From contig JADMJV010000073.1 of the NCBI GenBank assembly GCA_018780265.1, positions 2,157-52,465 of the forward strand: a stretch of 50,309 nt of DNA. The letters are read 5' to 3'. The notes below the pieces were generated by a model. That model did not search any database. It was not told the origin of the DNA and saw only the letters and a list, made by a program, of their open reading frames with translations. Positions 8,300-15,896 of this stretch are shown piece after piece. This DNA is from a bacterium (lineage in GTDB: Bacteria; Vulcanimicrobiota; Xenobia; Xenobiales; JADMJV01). The position numbers and the translations under genes are program-made. Each line of letters starts with the position of its first letter. Positions within the stretch are counted from its first letter, which is position 1.

Positions 8300-10440
8300 G
8301 ATGGGGGCAGCAGACCTTCGAGCACATCCTGAATACGCTCCGACCAGGATCCCTCGCTGTGCGTTCCGCCAGCCACCTCGCGGTAGAGCAAGCCGCGCTG
8401 ATGCTGGCTTTCGAGCACCTCATTCAACTTACGGGTGTTGTCCAGCGTATCGGGAACCCCATTACTGTCGCCGTCCGCCTGACTCTCGCGGTCGCCCATG
8501 TCCAGCCAGACCCTGTCGGGCCGTTGCTGGGGAGGATTCTCGGCCCAACTGCGCAGCATATCCTTTTCGGCAAACCAGAGGGAAGGCGACAGGGCCCCGA
8601 TCAGCCCAAAAGTGTTGGAATGGGCCAGGCCCAGATAGAGGGACACCAGTCCCCCCATCGACGAGCCCAACACGGCGGTATTCTCGGCCGTGGCCTGAGT
8701 GCGGTAGGCGCCGTCGATCATCGGCTTTAACTCGGTCTTCAAAAACTGAGCAAACTTCTCGGCGCCGCCACCTCCGTATTTGGGGTCGGCTACCGGAGAG
8801 TATTCCTCAATTCGCCGGGCTCCCGCGTTGCTGACCGCCACAATAATGGCTTCGCGCATGGTCCCGTGGGTCATGGCCCGCTGGGCCGCCTCGTCCATAT
8901 GCCACTCGTTGCCCCCAAAAGCCGTGCCCTTTTCAAACACGTTCTGGCCGTCCATGGCGTAGACCACGGGGTAATGTTGCTTGGGGTTATGAGCATAGCC
9001 GGGCGGCAAATACACCCAAACCTGTCGGGTGTTGTCTAAAATTTTGGAGGTCACTTCGTGATAGCGGATATCGCCCGTCATGCTCTGTCCCCAGGCGGGT
9101 GGACCCGGCTCGAAGGTCTCTGGCACGGGGCTGGGGCGAACCGGCGCCGAGACGCGGGCAAGCGGCAAGCGGGGGGGCAGGCGATCGGATATCATGGGCC
9201 GATTGTCACCCTTAGCAGGAGGCGCTGTCAAGCGCGGTTTGTTACGGTATTTCTGATACAGTTTTTTCTGTCGATCCTCCAGCGAAATCTCCTGACCCTG
9301 CACCCAGGCCCGCACCACCCGGGTGCGCCCATCCAGCAAAGGACCATCGCAGGCGATCAGAGTGGCCCGTTGGCCCGCCGCCACTCGCCCCTGATCGACC
9401 AGTCCCATAATTTCACAGGGAACGCTGGTGATCGACTCGACCGCCCGCTCCTCGGTCCAGCCGTGGGCCCAGGCCGTGGCCGCTAACTGGGGCAACCAGC
9501 GAGCGTTATCGTGACTGCCCGGACCGGCCAGAGCCACTCTCACACCGGCGGCGCTCAAGAGGGATGGGGTGCGGTAGAAAGTATCAAAATCCAAATAGTC
9601 CTGGCCGGGCAAACGATAGACTTCAGTGTAAATCACATCCACTTTGTCGTCGGCCAATTCGCGAGCCAACGAAGCCGCCTCGGCGCCTCCCACCAACACC
9701 CAGCGAACGCCTAATCGTTTGCAAAACTGGGCCGCCGTTTCAATCTGAAAGCGGGTCTGAGCTCGCACAAACAACCGCCCGCCCTGAAGCGCCCGAGACA
9801 GTGCTTCCAGCTCGGGACGGACGGTGCGTTGATCGGATGGCAGTTGACCCCAGGCGCGGGCTTCCATGACCCAATCCTCGAGCTGAGCCAGCTGCTCTTT
9901 CCAACGCTTGCGCGCTTTGGCATCCTCCTCTTTGGCCCAGATTGGCCACTGCACCACCACCCCGGGAGAGGGCGCCAGTTGCATCTCGGAAGGGGTCCAG
10001 CCGCACAACTGCATCAGCGACACCTGGCCGCAGATTCGGCCGCCGGTGGGTTGGAGTGCGGCCGTCAAGACCCCGGCCGAACGCGCCACTGGCAACAACT
10101 CGGAGTCGGGATTGAGGGCCAGTTCGGGAAGCAGGTCGGCATTGTTGTCCCCGACTTCGCGGACATCCAGCCCCCCGCGGACGGATTCGATTTCGACCAG
10201 ACCCAGTTGCGAATCGCTCTCGACCAGACCGGGATAGAGATGCAGACCGGCCAGCGAGACCACCTGACAGCCAGCCGGCACCTCGGGCCCGATACGGACG
10301 ATTCTGCCGTCCTTCACCACTACACTGGTCTGCAGGGAGGCTTGACCTCCACCCGGATGGACGGTGGCGTTGACCAGGGCCATGCTTTCCTGGGCCCAAC
10401 CTGGAGCCGCCAACCAGAGCCACAAAAGCGCCCGTCTCAC
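8296..10440 (-). CDS. Exported fusion: degenerate amidohydrolase domain plus alpha/beta-hydrolase esterase
   Basis: 714 aa with a signal peptide (WLWLAAPGWA-Q). Residues about 18-405 follow the amidohydrolase/imidazolonepropionase layout, but the strand that normally carries the HxH metal pair (PGLIDAHSH in relatives) reads PGLVESDSQ, so both first metal ligands are gone. After a Pro-rich linker, residues about 450-714 form a Fes/IroE-like esterase: VYLPPGY, the nucleophile elbow GSSMGG near residue 600, and a late His in GGTHSEGSW. The esterase half should be active, the N-terminal half probably a binding scaffold. The GTG start overlaps the upstream amidohydrolase stop by 4 nt and the gene ends in a 4-nt overlap with the crotonase. 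Confidence 0.85.
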   Translation of the reverse strand: MRRALLWLWLAAPGWAQESMALVNATVHPGGGQASLQTSVVVKDGRIVRIGPEVPAGCQVVSLAGLHLYPGLVESDSQLGLVEIESVRGGLDVREVGDNNADLLPELALNPDSELLPVARSAGVLTAALQPTGGRICGQVSLMQLCGWTPSEMQLAPSPGVVVQWPIWAKEEDAKARKRWKEQLAQLEDWVMEARAWGQLPSDQRTVRPELEALSRALQGGRLFVRAQTRFQIETAAQFCKRLGVRWVLVGGAEAASLARELADDKVDVIYTEVYRLPGQDYLDFDTFYRTPSLLSAAGVRVALAGPGSHDNARWLPQLAATAWAHGWTEERAVESITSVPCEIMGLVDQGRVAAGQRATLIACDGPLLDGRTRVVRAWVQGQEISLEDRQKKLYQKYRNKPRLTAPPAKGDNRPMISDRLPPRLPLARVSAPVRPSPVPETFEPGPPAWGQSMTGDIRYHEVTSKILDNTRQVWVYLPPGYAHNPKQHYPVVYAMDGQNVFEKGTAFGGNEWHMDEAAQRAMTHGTMREAIIVAVSNAGARRIEEYSPVADPKYGGGGAEKFAQFLKTELKPMIDGAYRTQATAENTAVLGSSMGGLVSLYLGLAHSNTFGLIGALSPSLWFAEKDMLRSWAENPPQQRPDRVWLDMGDRESQADGDSNGVPDTLDNTRKLNEVLESQHQRGLLYREVAGGTHSEGSWSERIQDVLEGLLPPS

Positions 10441-13025
10441 GGCTCCACCTCAGCGGCTGCTTCGCGCAGCCAAAGGTCGCGTTGACGCCGCAACTCCTGT
10501 TGGGCCGCTCGGTATCGCTCGCTCTGGTAAAGCGAGCGCCCCTCCACCCAGGTCTCCAAACAATGGCTCTGCGGCTGGAACGGGGACCCGCTCCACAACG
10601 ACATATCGCCGTCCTTACCCAGTTCCAGGCTGCCCACGCTGCGCTCGATGCCCAACTGGCGGGCCGGGTTGGCGGTCACAAAGCTGAGGGCCTCCACTTC
10701 GCTCAGGCCCCCGTAGCGGATCGCCTTGGAGGCTTCACCCAGCAGGCGACGGGCCAACTCGTCACTGTCCGAATTAAAGCCGGCCACCACTCCGCGTTGG
10801 TGCAACAAAGCCCCGTTGTAAGGGATGGCGTCGTTGACCTCAAGCTTATAGGCCCACCAATCGCTAAAGGTGGACACGCCAGCGCCGTGGCGGGCCACCT
10901 GGTCGGCCACTTTGTAAGCCTCCAACCCGTGCTGCAGGGTGGCCACTCGAAAATGCAATTCCTCGGCCAGGTTCAGCAGCATCAATATCTCATCCTGGCG
11001 ATAGCTGTGACAGTGGACCAGTCGTTTGCCGTCGAGAATCTCCAACAGGGTATCGAGCACTTCGTCAGGCCGCGGAGACAGGCCGGCCTGCTGTTGCTGG
11101 CGGTATTTCAACGCCTCCTGAAAACGCTGACGAATCAGGGCCGCCACTCCCTGGCGCGTCTGCGGATAGCGCCGCGTGTATTGATCTCCCCAATTGGATT
11201 GCTTGGGATTCTCACCGAGAGCAAATTTGACGCCAGGCGGTGCTCCCTGCAACAACAGCCCCTGGGCGTCCGCCCCCCAGCGCCACTTGACGGTAACCGT
11301 GCGACCCCCGATGGCGTTGGCCGAGCCGTGGAGCAAATGAGCACAGGTAACACCGCCGGCCAGTTGTCGCAAGATATTGGGGTCCAGCGGGTGAATCACG
11401 TCGCCAATGTTGACCTGGGCGGTGACATTGAGCGTGCCCTCATTGACGTCGCCCACAATGCCCGTGTGGCTGTGAGCATCGATGAGACCCGGCAAGAGGT
11501 GCTTGCCACGACCGTCGACATGGGGCACTCCCGCCGGGGCACTCAGGCCCGGACCTATGGCGGCTATCTTGCCCTGACGGACCAGCACGTCGCAATCCTT
11601 TACGCAGCCTGCCGGCCCCTGAGTCCACACGGTAGCTCCCGATACAAAGACCGAACCGGCACCCTCCCAGGCGGGCGGAATGGCGTATTCCTGGCTCTCG
11701 CGCGGCAGGGCGGGAGTCAACTCGTGCTGATGATCCTCGCTGACTCGCCGGGGCAGACCCTCCACCCAGACTTGCTCTATAACGCCATCGAGCGCGAACG
11801 GATCTCCGCGGCGCACCACCAGACTGGCCCATTTGCCCACCTCGAGCGTGCCCAGCCTGTCGCCCAGCCCCAGCCAATCGGCCGGTCGACGGGTCAAACT
11901 CTCCAGCAGTTCGCTTTCGGAAAGTCCGCTATTCTTCACCAGCAACAGGCGCTGAGGGTACTTGCTCCAATCGCTGAGGCGGTGGACCGAAAAACAGAAA
12001 GGACGCTTGCGCTCGGCCAGACGGGCGGCCAATTCGGGAGCATTGCGCCACTCGGCCGCCTTCAGGTAGCTGATCTCGGGGCGCCGCGCCGAGTGCAGCT
12101 CCAGCTTGGGGAAATCCAGGGTCAAGACCAGTTTTCCCTGCAACCAATCGGGCCTCAAGCAGCCGTCCGGGTTGGTCACCCACACCGTGGCCAACTTCTC
12201 CAGGGCTGAGAGTGTGCGTCCCAGACACACGCCCTCCATCAGATTACGACCCTCAAAGTAGAAACTAACCCCCTGGCTGCGAGCCTGTTCCAATGCGGCC
12301 CAGCTGGGGGGCGCTCCGCTGGGCCGCTGCTGTCCGGCCCACTGAGCCTGACGAAAGCTCTCGCGCACAAAGGCCAGATTGCCCATGAGGCTGGCCGGAT
12401 AATCTTTCTCGTGGGCGCTCTCGTCGATGGTGCGCAGGCCGATCACCTGACAGCTTCCGGCGCGCACCAGGCCTTCGTCGAGAGCGTCGCTCTTGAGCGA
12501 ATAGATGGCCCCCTGACCGCGCAAGATCCCCCTTTGAGGCACCACCTGGACGGTCAATATCCCCAGCCCACGCAACTTGTCGAGCCGTTCTGAGGAGAGC
12601 TTCAGCCCCTCCTCGACGCGGCGTTCGGCCTGATCGGCCCGCACGGTCTCGGCTGCCGAGGCGGTACTGGCCGTGCCGCCGCTGCGCAGTTCATCCACTC
12701 GGTCTCCCTGGCCGTCCTGGCCGGCCTTTTCGGGAGTGGTTTCGGTCTGGGCTTCGTGGTCACCCAGAAAAGGCTCGACAAAGCCCGCATGGACGACCTT
12801 TCCGGTGCAGTCCCAGACCCGCGCTCCCGGTGGCGAGGCGATCCCCTCCCCTACCTGGGTAACCTTGCCCCGCGTCACTACCAGAGTGGCGTCGCGCAAG
12901 ACCCGATCAGGGGTCACGTAGATCTTGGCGTGAGTCAGGGCGTGAACGGGATAGTCGGAGAGAAGTCCAGGGGGAGCGGCCCAGCCGGCCGTACACAATC
13001 CCAGCCACACCGAAAAACGTCGCAC
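10437..13025 (-). CDS. Exported tandem amidohydrolase (inactive N half, active C half)
   Basis: 862 aa with a signal peptide (LGLCTAGWAAPP). The N-terminal half (about 25-420) keeps the beta-sandwich and barrel framework but at the metal site has VEPFLGDHE instead of an HxH. The C-terminal half (about 450-835) is complete: PGLIDAHSHTG (two metal His), LVHCHS, ATLQHG and the late Asp in FNSDSDELA. The end signature GSLELGKDGDMSLW closes the beta domain. It should be a periplasmic metal-dependent hydrolase of the imidazolonepropionase/prolidase-like group with unknown substrate. The GTG start is 9 nt after the stop of a 30-codon small ORF, and the stop overlaps the esterase fusion. Confidence 0.87.
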   Translation of the reverse strand: MRRFSVWLGLCTAGWAAPPGLLSDYPVHALTHAKIYVTPDRVLRDATLVVTRGKVTQVGEGIASPPGARVWDCTGKVVHAGFVEPFLGDHEAQTETTPEKAGQDGQGDRVDELRSGGTASTASAAETVRADQAERRVEEGLKLSSERLDKLRGLGILTVQVVPQRGILRGQGAIYSLKSDALDEGLVRAGSCQVIGLRTIDESAHEKDYPASLMGNLAFVRESFRQAQWAGQQRPSGAPPSWAALEQARSQGVSFYFEGRNLMEGVCLGRTLSALEKLATVWVTNPDGCLRPDWLQGKLVLTLDFPKLELHSARRPEISYLKAAEWRNAPELAARLAERKRPFCFSVHRLSDWSKYPQRLLLVKNSGLSESELLESLTRRPADWLGLGDRLGTLEVGKWASLVVRRGDPFALDGVIEQVWVEGLPRRVSEDHQHELTPALPRESQEYAIPPAWEGAGSVFVSGATVWTQGPAGCVKDCDVLVRQGKIAAIGPGLSAPAGVPHVDGRGKHLLPGLIDAHSHTGIVGDVNEGTLNVTAQVNIGDVIHPLDPNILRQLAGGVTCAHLLHGSANAIGGRTVTVKWRWGADAQGLLLQGAPPGVKFALGENPKQSNWGDQYTRRYPQTRQGVAALIRQRFQEALKYRQQQQAGLSPRPDEVLDTLLEILDGKRLVHCHSYRQDEILMLLNLAEELHFRVATLQHGLEAYKVADQVARHGAGVSTFSDWWAYKLEVNDAIPYNGALLHQRGVVAGFNSDSDELARRLLGEASKAIRYGGLSEVEALSFVTANPARQLGIERSVGSLELGKDGDMSLWSGSPFQPQSHCLETWVEGRSLYQSERYRAAQQELRRQRDLWLREAAAEVEP

Positions 13026-13034
13026 TCTGGCGCT

Positions 13035-13127
13035 CTAACCAGCCTGCGAATAGGCACCGTGGCCTGCATCGCGCGCGGGGGCCCCTACCTGCGAAGGAAT
13101 CGGAATGTGCGGCTGAATCGTTGCCAT
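13035..13127 (-). CDS. 30-residue small ORF leading the amidohydrolase operon
   Basis: ATG at 13127 preceded by GGAG with 9 nt spacing, 30 sense codons, stop 9 nt before the amidohydrolase GTG start, which itself lacks a clear ribosome-binding site. The product begins MATIQPHIPIPSQV and is polar with no membrane segment. Its N-terminus resembles that of the next upstream protein (MATINPNLGPIST). It could be a real microprotein, a leader peptide that couples translation of the amidohydrolase, or the remnant of a longer paralogue. Confidence 0.45.
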   Translation of the reverse strand: MATIQPHIPIPSQVGAPARDAGHGAYSQAG

Positions 13128-13157
13128 GGTGAAATGCTCCGTGAGGCCCTACTAGCA

Positions 13158-13198
13158 AACAAGGCCACTCGCCAGTCTCGACCTGGCAGGGCCTTGTT
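13158..13198. other. Perfect inverted repeat with nested stem
   Basis: AACAAGGCC at 13158-13166 pairs perfectly with GGCCTTGTT at 13190-13198, with an inner GCCAG/CTGGC stem. It lies between the terminator of the 14436 gene and the small ORF, so it may be a second stem of the termination region or an operator or leader structure for the amidohydrolase operon. No U-tract follows on either strand. Confidence 0.45.
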
Positions 13199-13200
13199 GG

Positions 13201-13234
13201 AAAACGGAGGAGGACGCTCTCGCTTCCTCCTCCG
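13201..13234 (-). terminator. Rho-independent terminator after the 13249-14436 gene
   Basis: On the minus strand, 14 nt past the stop codon, CGGAGGAGG pairs perfectly with CCTCCTCCG (arms 13226-13234 and 13205-13213, 12-nt loop), then TTTTCC follows. Confidence 0.75.
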
Positions 13235-13248
13235 CGAGGATGAAACGG

Positions 13249-14436
13249 TTAGTCCTTGTGGCGAGGAAGTTCGTCCAAATTGATGGAACCACCGTTCTTG
13301 GTGGTGTAAGTCTCCACAAAAGCCTCATTGTCGATCTTGCGATAGAGGAACACTTTACCATCCGGCTGACGCAGCAGCACGCCCCCCTCTTCCCCAATGG
13401 GCTGATGCACCAGCACTCCACCGCCGCTGGGAGCCTCAAAATCGGCCGGGCCTTCGGCGAAGAGCACTTTGCAGACGTCCCGGTCATCGCGTCGGAACAA
13501 TCCGTACTGCGGGACTCCCGTATCGGACGACTCCATCGCGTTCATCTTCTTGGAAATGAAGGAACGATCCGAGTTGTACATGTCTTTGCAGCCGACTTCG
13601 TCTGACGAGGCGTAGCTGAGCACGTCCTTGAACTGCTCCAGAGTCAGATTGGCGGGATTTCCACCGATTTTGGCCATCAAGGCTTTTCCCTGTTCTTCGG
13701 TCATCTGATTCATAATCACGACCCCCTGGCCATCGGCCTTGACCGCCTGCCAGGCCTGGTCCTTTTGATTGAAGAACACCACACCCTTGTCGCCGATGGG
13801 TTGTCCCTGCCAATCCATAATCGGCGTACCACCGAGGTCTTTGCCGTCCTTGTCTTTGGCGCCGTCCGGATAGACCAGCGGCTCACCACCGTCGGCGAAC
13901 TGGGGTACCGGAATGACAAATTTCTGAGCGTTGGAAACAACTTCCGTGCCAAGGTCCCAATTGACATTGGCGGCCGTAATCGTTTTAACCCCTCTGGCCT
14001 CGGAAGCTTCGCCGGTACCAAGTAATTCCGCAGCCTGGGCCAAGTTGGCCAGGCAGCCATCAATGCTGGCGTTGAAGCCTGGAGCCTTGGGGCTCTCCAG
14101 TTGGGCCAGGCCTCCCGTATTGGACAGGGAAAATCCACCATCGGCCGCCGCCAACTCAACCCCGCCCACAACGACGGGGGAGGGTGCAGAAGGAGCCTGC
14201 GGAGTGGGTGGGAGAGCGGCTCCACCAATTCCAGCGCCAATGAGAGCGCCGGCCGTCCCACCCAGAGCAGCCGATTTCTCGTCGACGGCGGAGCCCCCGC
14301 CTTTGCTAAAATCTACACTCAAACCATCGGCGGGTAGCGCCGGAGCAGATTCGCCAGCGCCAGGTTTTACCTGAGCCGGATTGCGCACCGTTGTGCTTGT
14401 GGAAATGGGTCCGAGATTGGGATTGATAGTAGCCAT
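13249..14436 (-). CDS. Unknown protein with low-complexity N-terminus
   Basis: 395 aa. The start is the second of two tandem ATGs; GGAGG lies 5 nt before it and only 2 nt before the first. Residues 1-100 are Ala/Gly/Pro/Ser-rich with no signal peptide and include a glycine-zipper-like stretch (LIGAGIGGAALPP). From about residue 130 the sequence looks globular, with many Gly/Asp turns, and ends in beta-rich repeats such as GGVLVHQPIGEEGG. No known domain is recognised. The N-terminal tail MATINPNLGP recalls those of other proteins in this window. It is transcribed alone, with its own candidate promoter and terminator. Confidence 0.7.
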   Translation of the reverse strand: MATINPNLGPISTSTTVRNPAQVKPGAGESAPALPADGLSVDFSKGGGSAVDEKSAALGGTAGALIGAGIGGAALPPTPQAPSAPSPVVVGGVELAAADGGFSLSNTGGLAQLESPKAPGFNASIDGCLANLAQAAELLGTGEASEARGVKTITAANVNWDLGTEVVSNAQKFVIPVPQFADGGEPLVYPDGAKDKDGKDLGGTPIMDWQGQPIGDKGVVFFNQKDQAWQAVKADGQGVVIMNQMTEEQGKALMAKIGGNPANLTLEQFKDVLSYASSDEVGCKDMYNSDRSFISKKMNAMESSDTGVPQYGLFRRDDRDVCKVLFAEGPADFEAPSGGGVLVHQPIGEEGGVLLRQPDGKVFLYRKIDNEAFVETYTTKNGGSINLDELPRHKD

Positions 14437-14495
14437 CATGTCCTCCGTGCAGCATCCTTCAAAAGGCCTGTGTGACACCTTCCGAGCCTGGCAAC

Positions 14496-14522
14496 ATTAT
14501 TCGATCGGCAACATTTTGGCAA
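14496..14522 (-). promoter_or_regulatory. Candidate sigma70-type promoter for the 14436 gene
   Basis: On the minus strand TTGCCA (14517-14522) and AATAAT (14496-14501) match the -35 and -10 consensus well, though with a short 15-nt spacer. The sequence AATGTTGCC is repeated within and after it (spaced by 18 nt), possibly a regulator site. Confidence 0.35.
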
Positions 14523-14570
14523 GGTTTTTTACAAACCGTTAACATCTTTACGCGACACCCAGGCGCTGGC

Positions 14571-14600
14571 CAGGACACCCGGGCTCCAGTGGGTGTCCTG
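14571..14600 (-). terminator. Perfect 10-bp hairpin after the 14606 gene
   Basis: CAGGACACCC and GGGTGTCCTG form a perfect 10-bp stem with a 10-nt loop, 5 nt past the stop of the minus-strand gene. There is no U-tract, so termination efficiency is doubtful; it may instead stabilise the transcript 3' end. Confidence 0.5.
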
Positions 14601-14605
14601 ACTCG

Positions 14606-14995
14606 CTACTTGGTCTTGAACTGGCGGGCCATTTTTTCGGTTTTGTTGAGGCCGGGCGCCTCGACCACGAGCTTGGCTTCGTAACCCTTGTTGGCTTTGG
14701 CCACGGCGGCCTCATCCTCGGAGGAAAACTCATCACTCCAGCCCTTGCCGGCTCTCAGATCTTCCAGATCCCACGTCTGCACTTCCCGCCATTTGTCGCT
14801 CGGCGAATTGCGGGCCATCAGGTGGACCAGAATAGGCCCTTGTTGGGCCACATCGTCCATATTGTGCATACTGACGCGAAAATGGATGTCGTTGGGCCCC
14901 ATTTCGGCAACTACGTTGTCAATGGACACTTCCGCCTGGGCAGGAAGCAGCATGGCCAACGCCAACCCGACAGCTACCAATGGTTTTTTCAACAT
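14606..14995 (-). CDS. Small secreted protein, unknown function
   Basis: 129 aa with a clean signal peptide (MLKKPLVAVGLALAMLLPAQA, cleavage after AQA). The mature 108 residues look like an all-beta domain (IHFRVSMHN, ILVHLMAR) followed by a charged helical stretch and a Lys-rich C-terminus. This arrangement resembles small FxLYD-type periplasmic beta-sandwich proteins, but I cannot assign a family. GGAG lies 10 nt before the ATG. It follows the FecR-like gene by 66 nt and may share its transcript. Confidence 0.65.
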   Translation of the reverse strand: MLKKPLVAVGLALAMLLPAQAEVSIDNVVAEMGPNDIHFRVSMHNMDDVAQQGPILVHLMARNSPSDKWREVQTWDLEDLRAGKGWSDEFSSEDEAAVAKANKGYEAKLVVEAPGLNKTEKMARQFKTK

Positions 14996-15061
14996 ATGTA
15001 AAATTCTCCAGCTTTCATGGTGCAGGGGCGTTCTTGCAGGCGGTCAGGCAGTCCTCCACGC

Positions 15062-15895
15062 TCAGGGCCCGATGGGTTGCCCTCGGGTCAATTCGGCCTG
15101 CAGTTGGCGGGCACGAGTGTGAAGCTTGAGGTGCAAATAACCCTGCAACAGTTCGATCCGGCCGGGTAGATCCACGGCTGCCTTCTGCAGAGCTCGAATC
15201 CCAATCAGTTCTTGAGCCGTCAGGCGATAGACCGTCACCCCATGATCTGCGTTGGGCGGTCCGTCGCCCAGAGAAACCTCATACCCCTGGCCCTCTTCCA
15301 GATGAAGATTGGTTAAGCGCAGTTGGTTGAGTCCCACCGAGGGGTGTATCAAGGAGGCCTGAGTCTGGGTCCAGACCTCCTGGCCGAGCGGTCGAATCAG
15401 GACTCTCAGATTTGAATTCTCAAATTGCTTATCAATCATATCCAGGTCCACCAGTGGCGGGGACTCATCGTCCACGCAAAACTGACCGGCCAGACTGCGA
15501 CTGCTGGCCCCCCCAAACTTGCTCAAGTCGATCTGTTGACGGTGCACCAGGGAGAGAGCGGCCCGCCCCGGTTGCTTGGGTAGTTCCTGGACGCCCTTGC
15601 CTGCTTTGAGCGGCCTGTCCAGGCGGACCTCCCAGGACAGGGGCCCGATCAAACGGTAACGCACTCCCGTTGCCAGCACCGACACGGTCACGCTGGACTC
15701 CGGGTAGAGGCTCACCCTGTCGCCTACCTTCAGACTCGTCAGCATTTGCAGGGGCAACCTGGAGGTTGCGCCCGAGTGCTGCACCGCAGTCTTACCCGTG
15801 ACCGAGAGAACCACCGCAATCGTACTGAATCGGCCCGCAGCCCATCCCGCCACAGCCCAGGCCAAGCAGAACAACATCGCGAATATTTTGTCCAC
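15062..15895 (-). CDS. Secreted FecR-like domain protein
   Basis: 277 aa, GTG start one base after the cyclase stop, with GGGAG 5 nt upstream. A signal peptide (LFCLAWAVAGWA) is followed by a region with the FecR pattern: a G-K-x-V strand, LxxLKVGDRVSLYPESSVTVSV and GVRYRLIGPLSWEV. The remaining 180 residues include a second beta domain (RVLIRPLG, LRLTNLHLEEG) and a C-terminal helix with ELTRGQP. Pairing of FecR-like proteins with CHASE2 cyclases is recurrent in bacteria, so it probably works in the periplasm as a partner or sensor of the adjacent cyclase (inference). Confidence 0.65.
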   Translation of the reverse strand: MDKIFAMLFCLAWAVAGWAAGRFSTIAVVLSVTGKTAVQHSGATSRLPLQMLTSLKVGDRVSLYPESSVTVSVLATGVRYRLIGPLSWEVRLDRPLKAGKGVQELPKQPGRAALSLVHRQQIDLSKFGGASSRSLAGQFCVDDESPPLVDLDMIDKQFENSNLRVLIRPLGQEVWTQTQASLIHPSVGLNQLRLTNLHLEEGQGYEVSLGDGPPNADHGVTVYRLTAQELIGIRALQKAAVDLPGRIELLQGYLHLKLHTRARQLQAELTRGQPIGP

Positions 15896-15896
15896 G

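Noticed and set aside
10482..12209. A 575-codon plus-strand open frame.
   Set aside because: It lies entirely within the tandem amidohydrolase on the other strand, which carries complete metal motifs; the translation has no domain.
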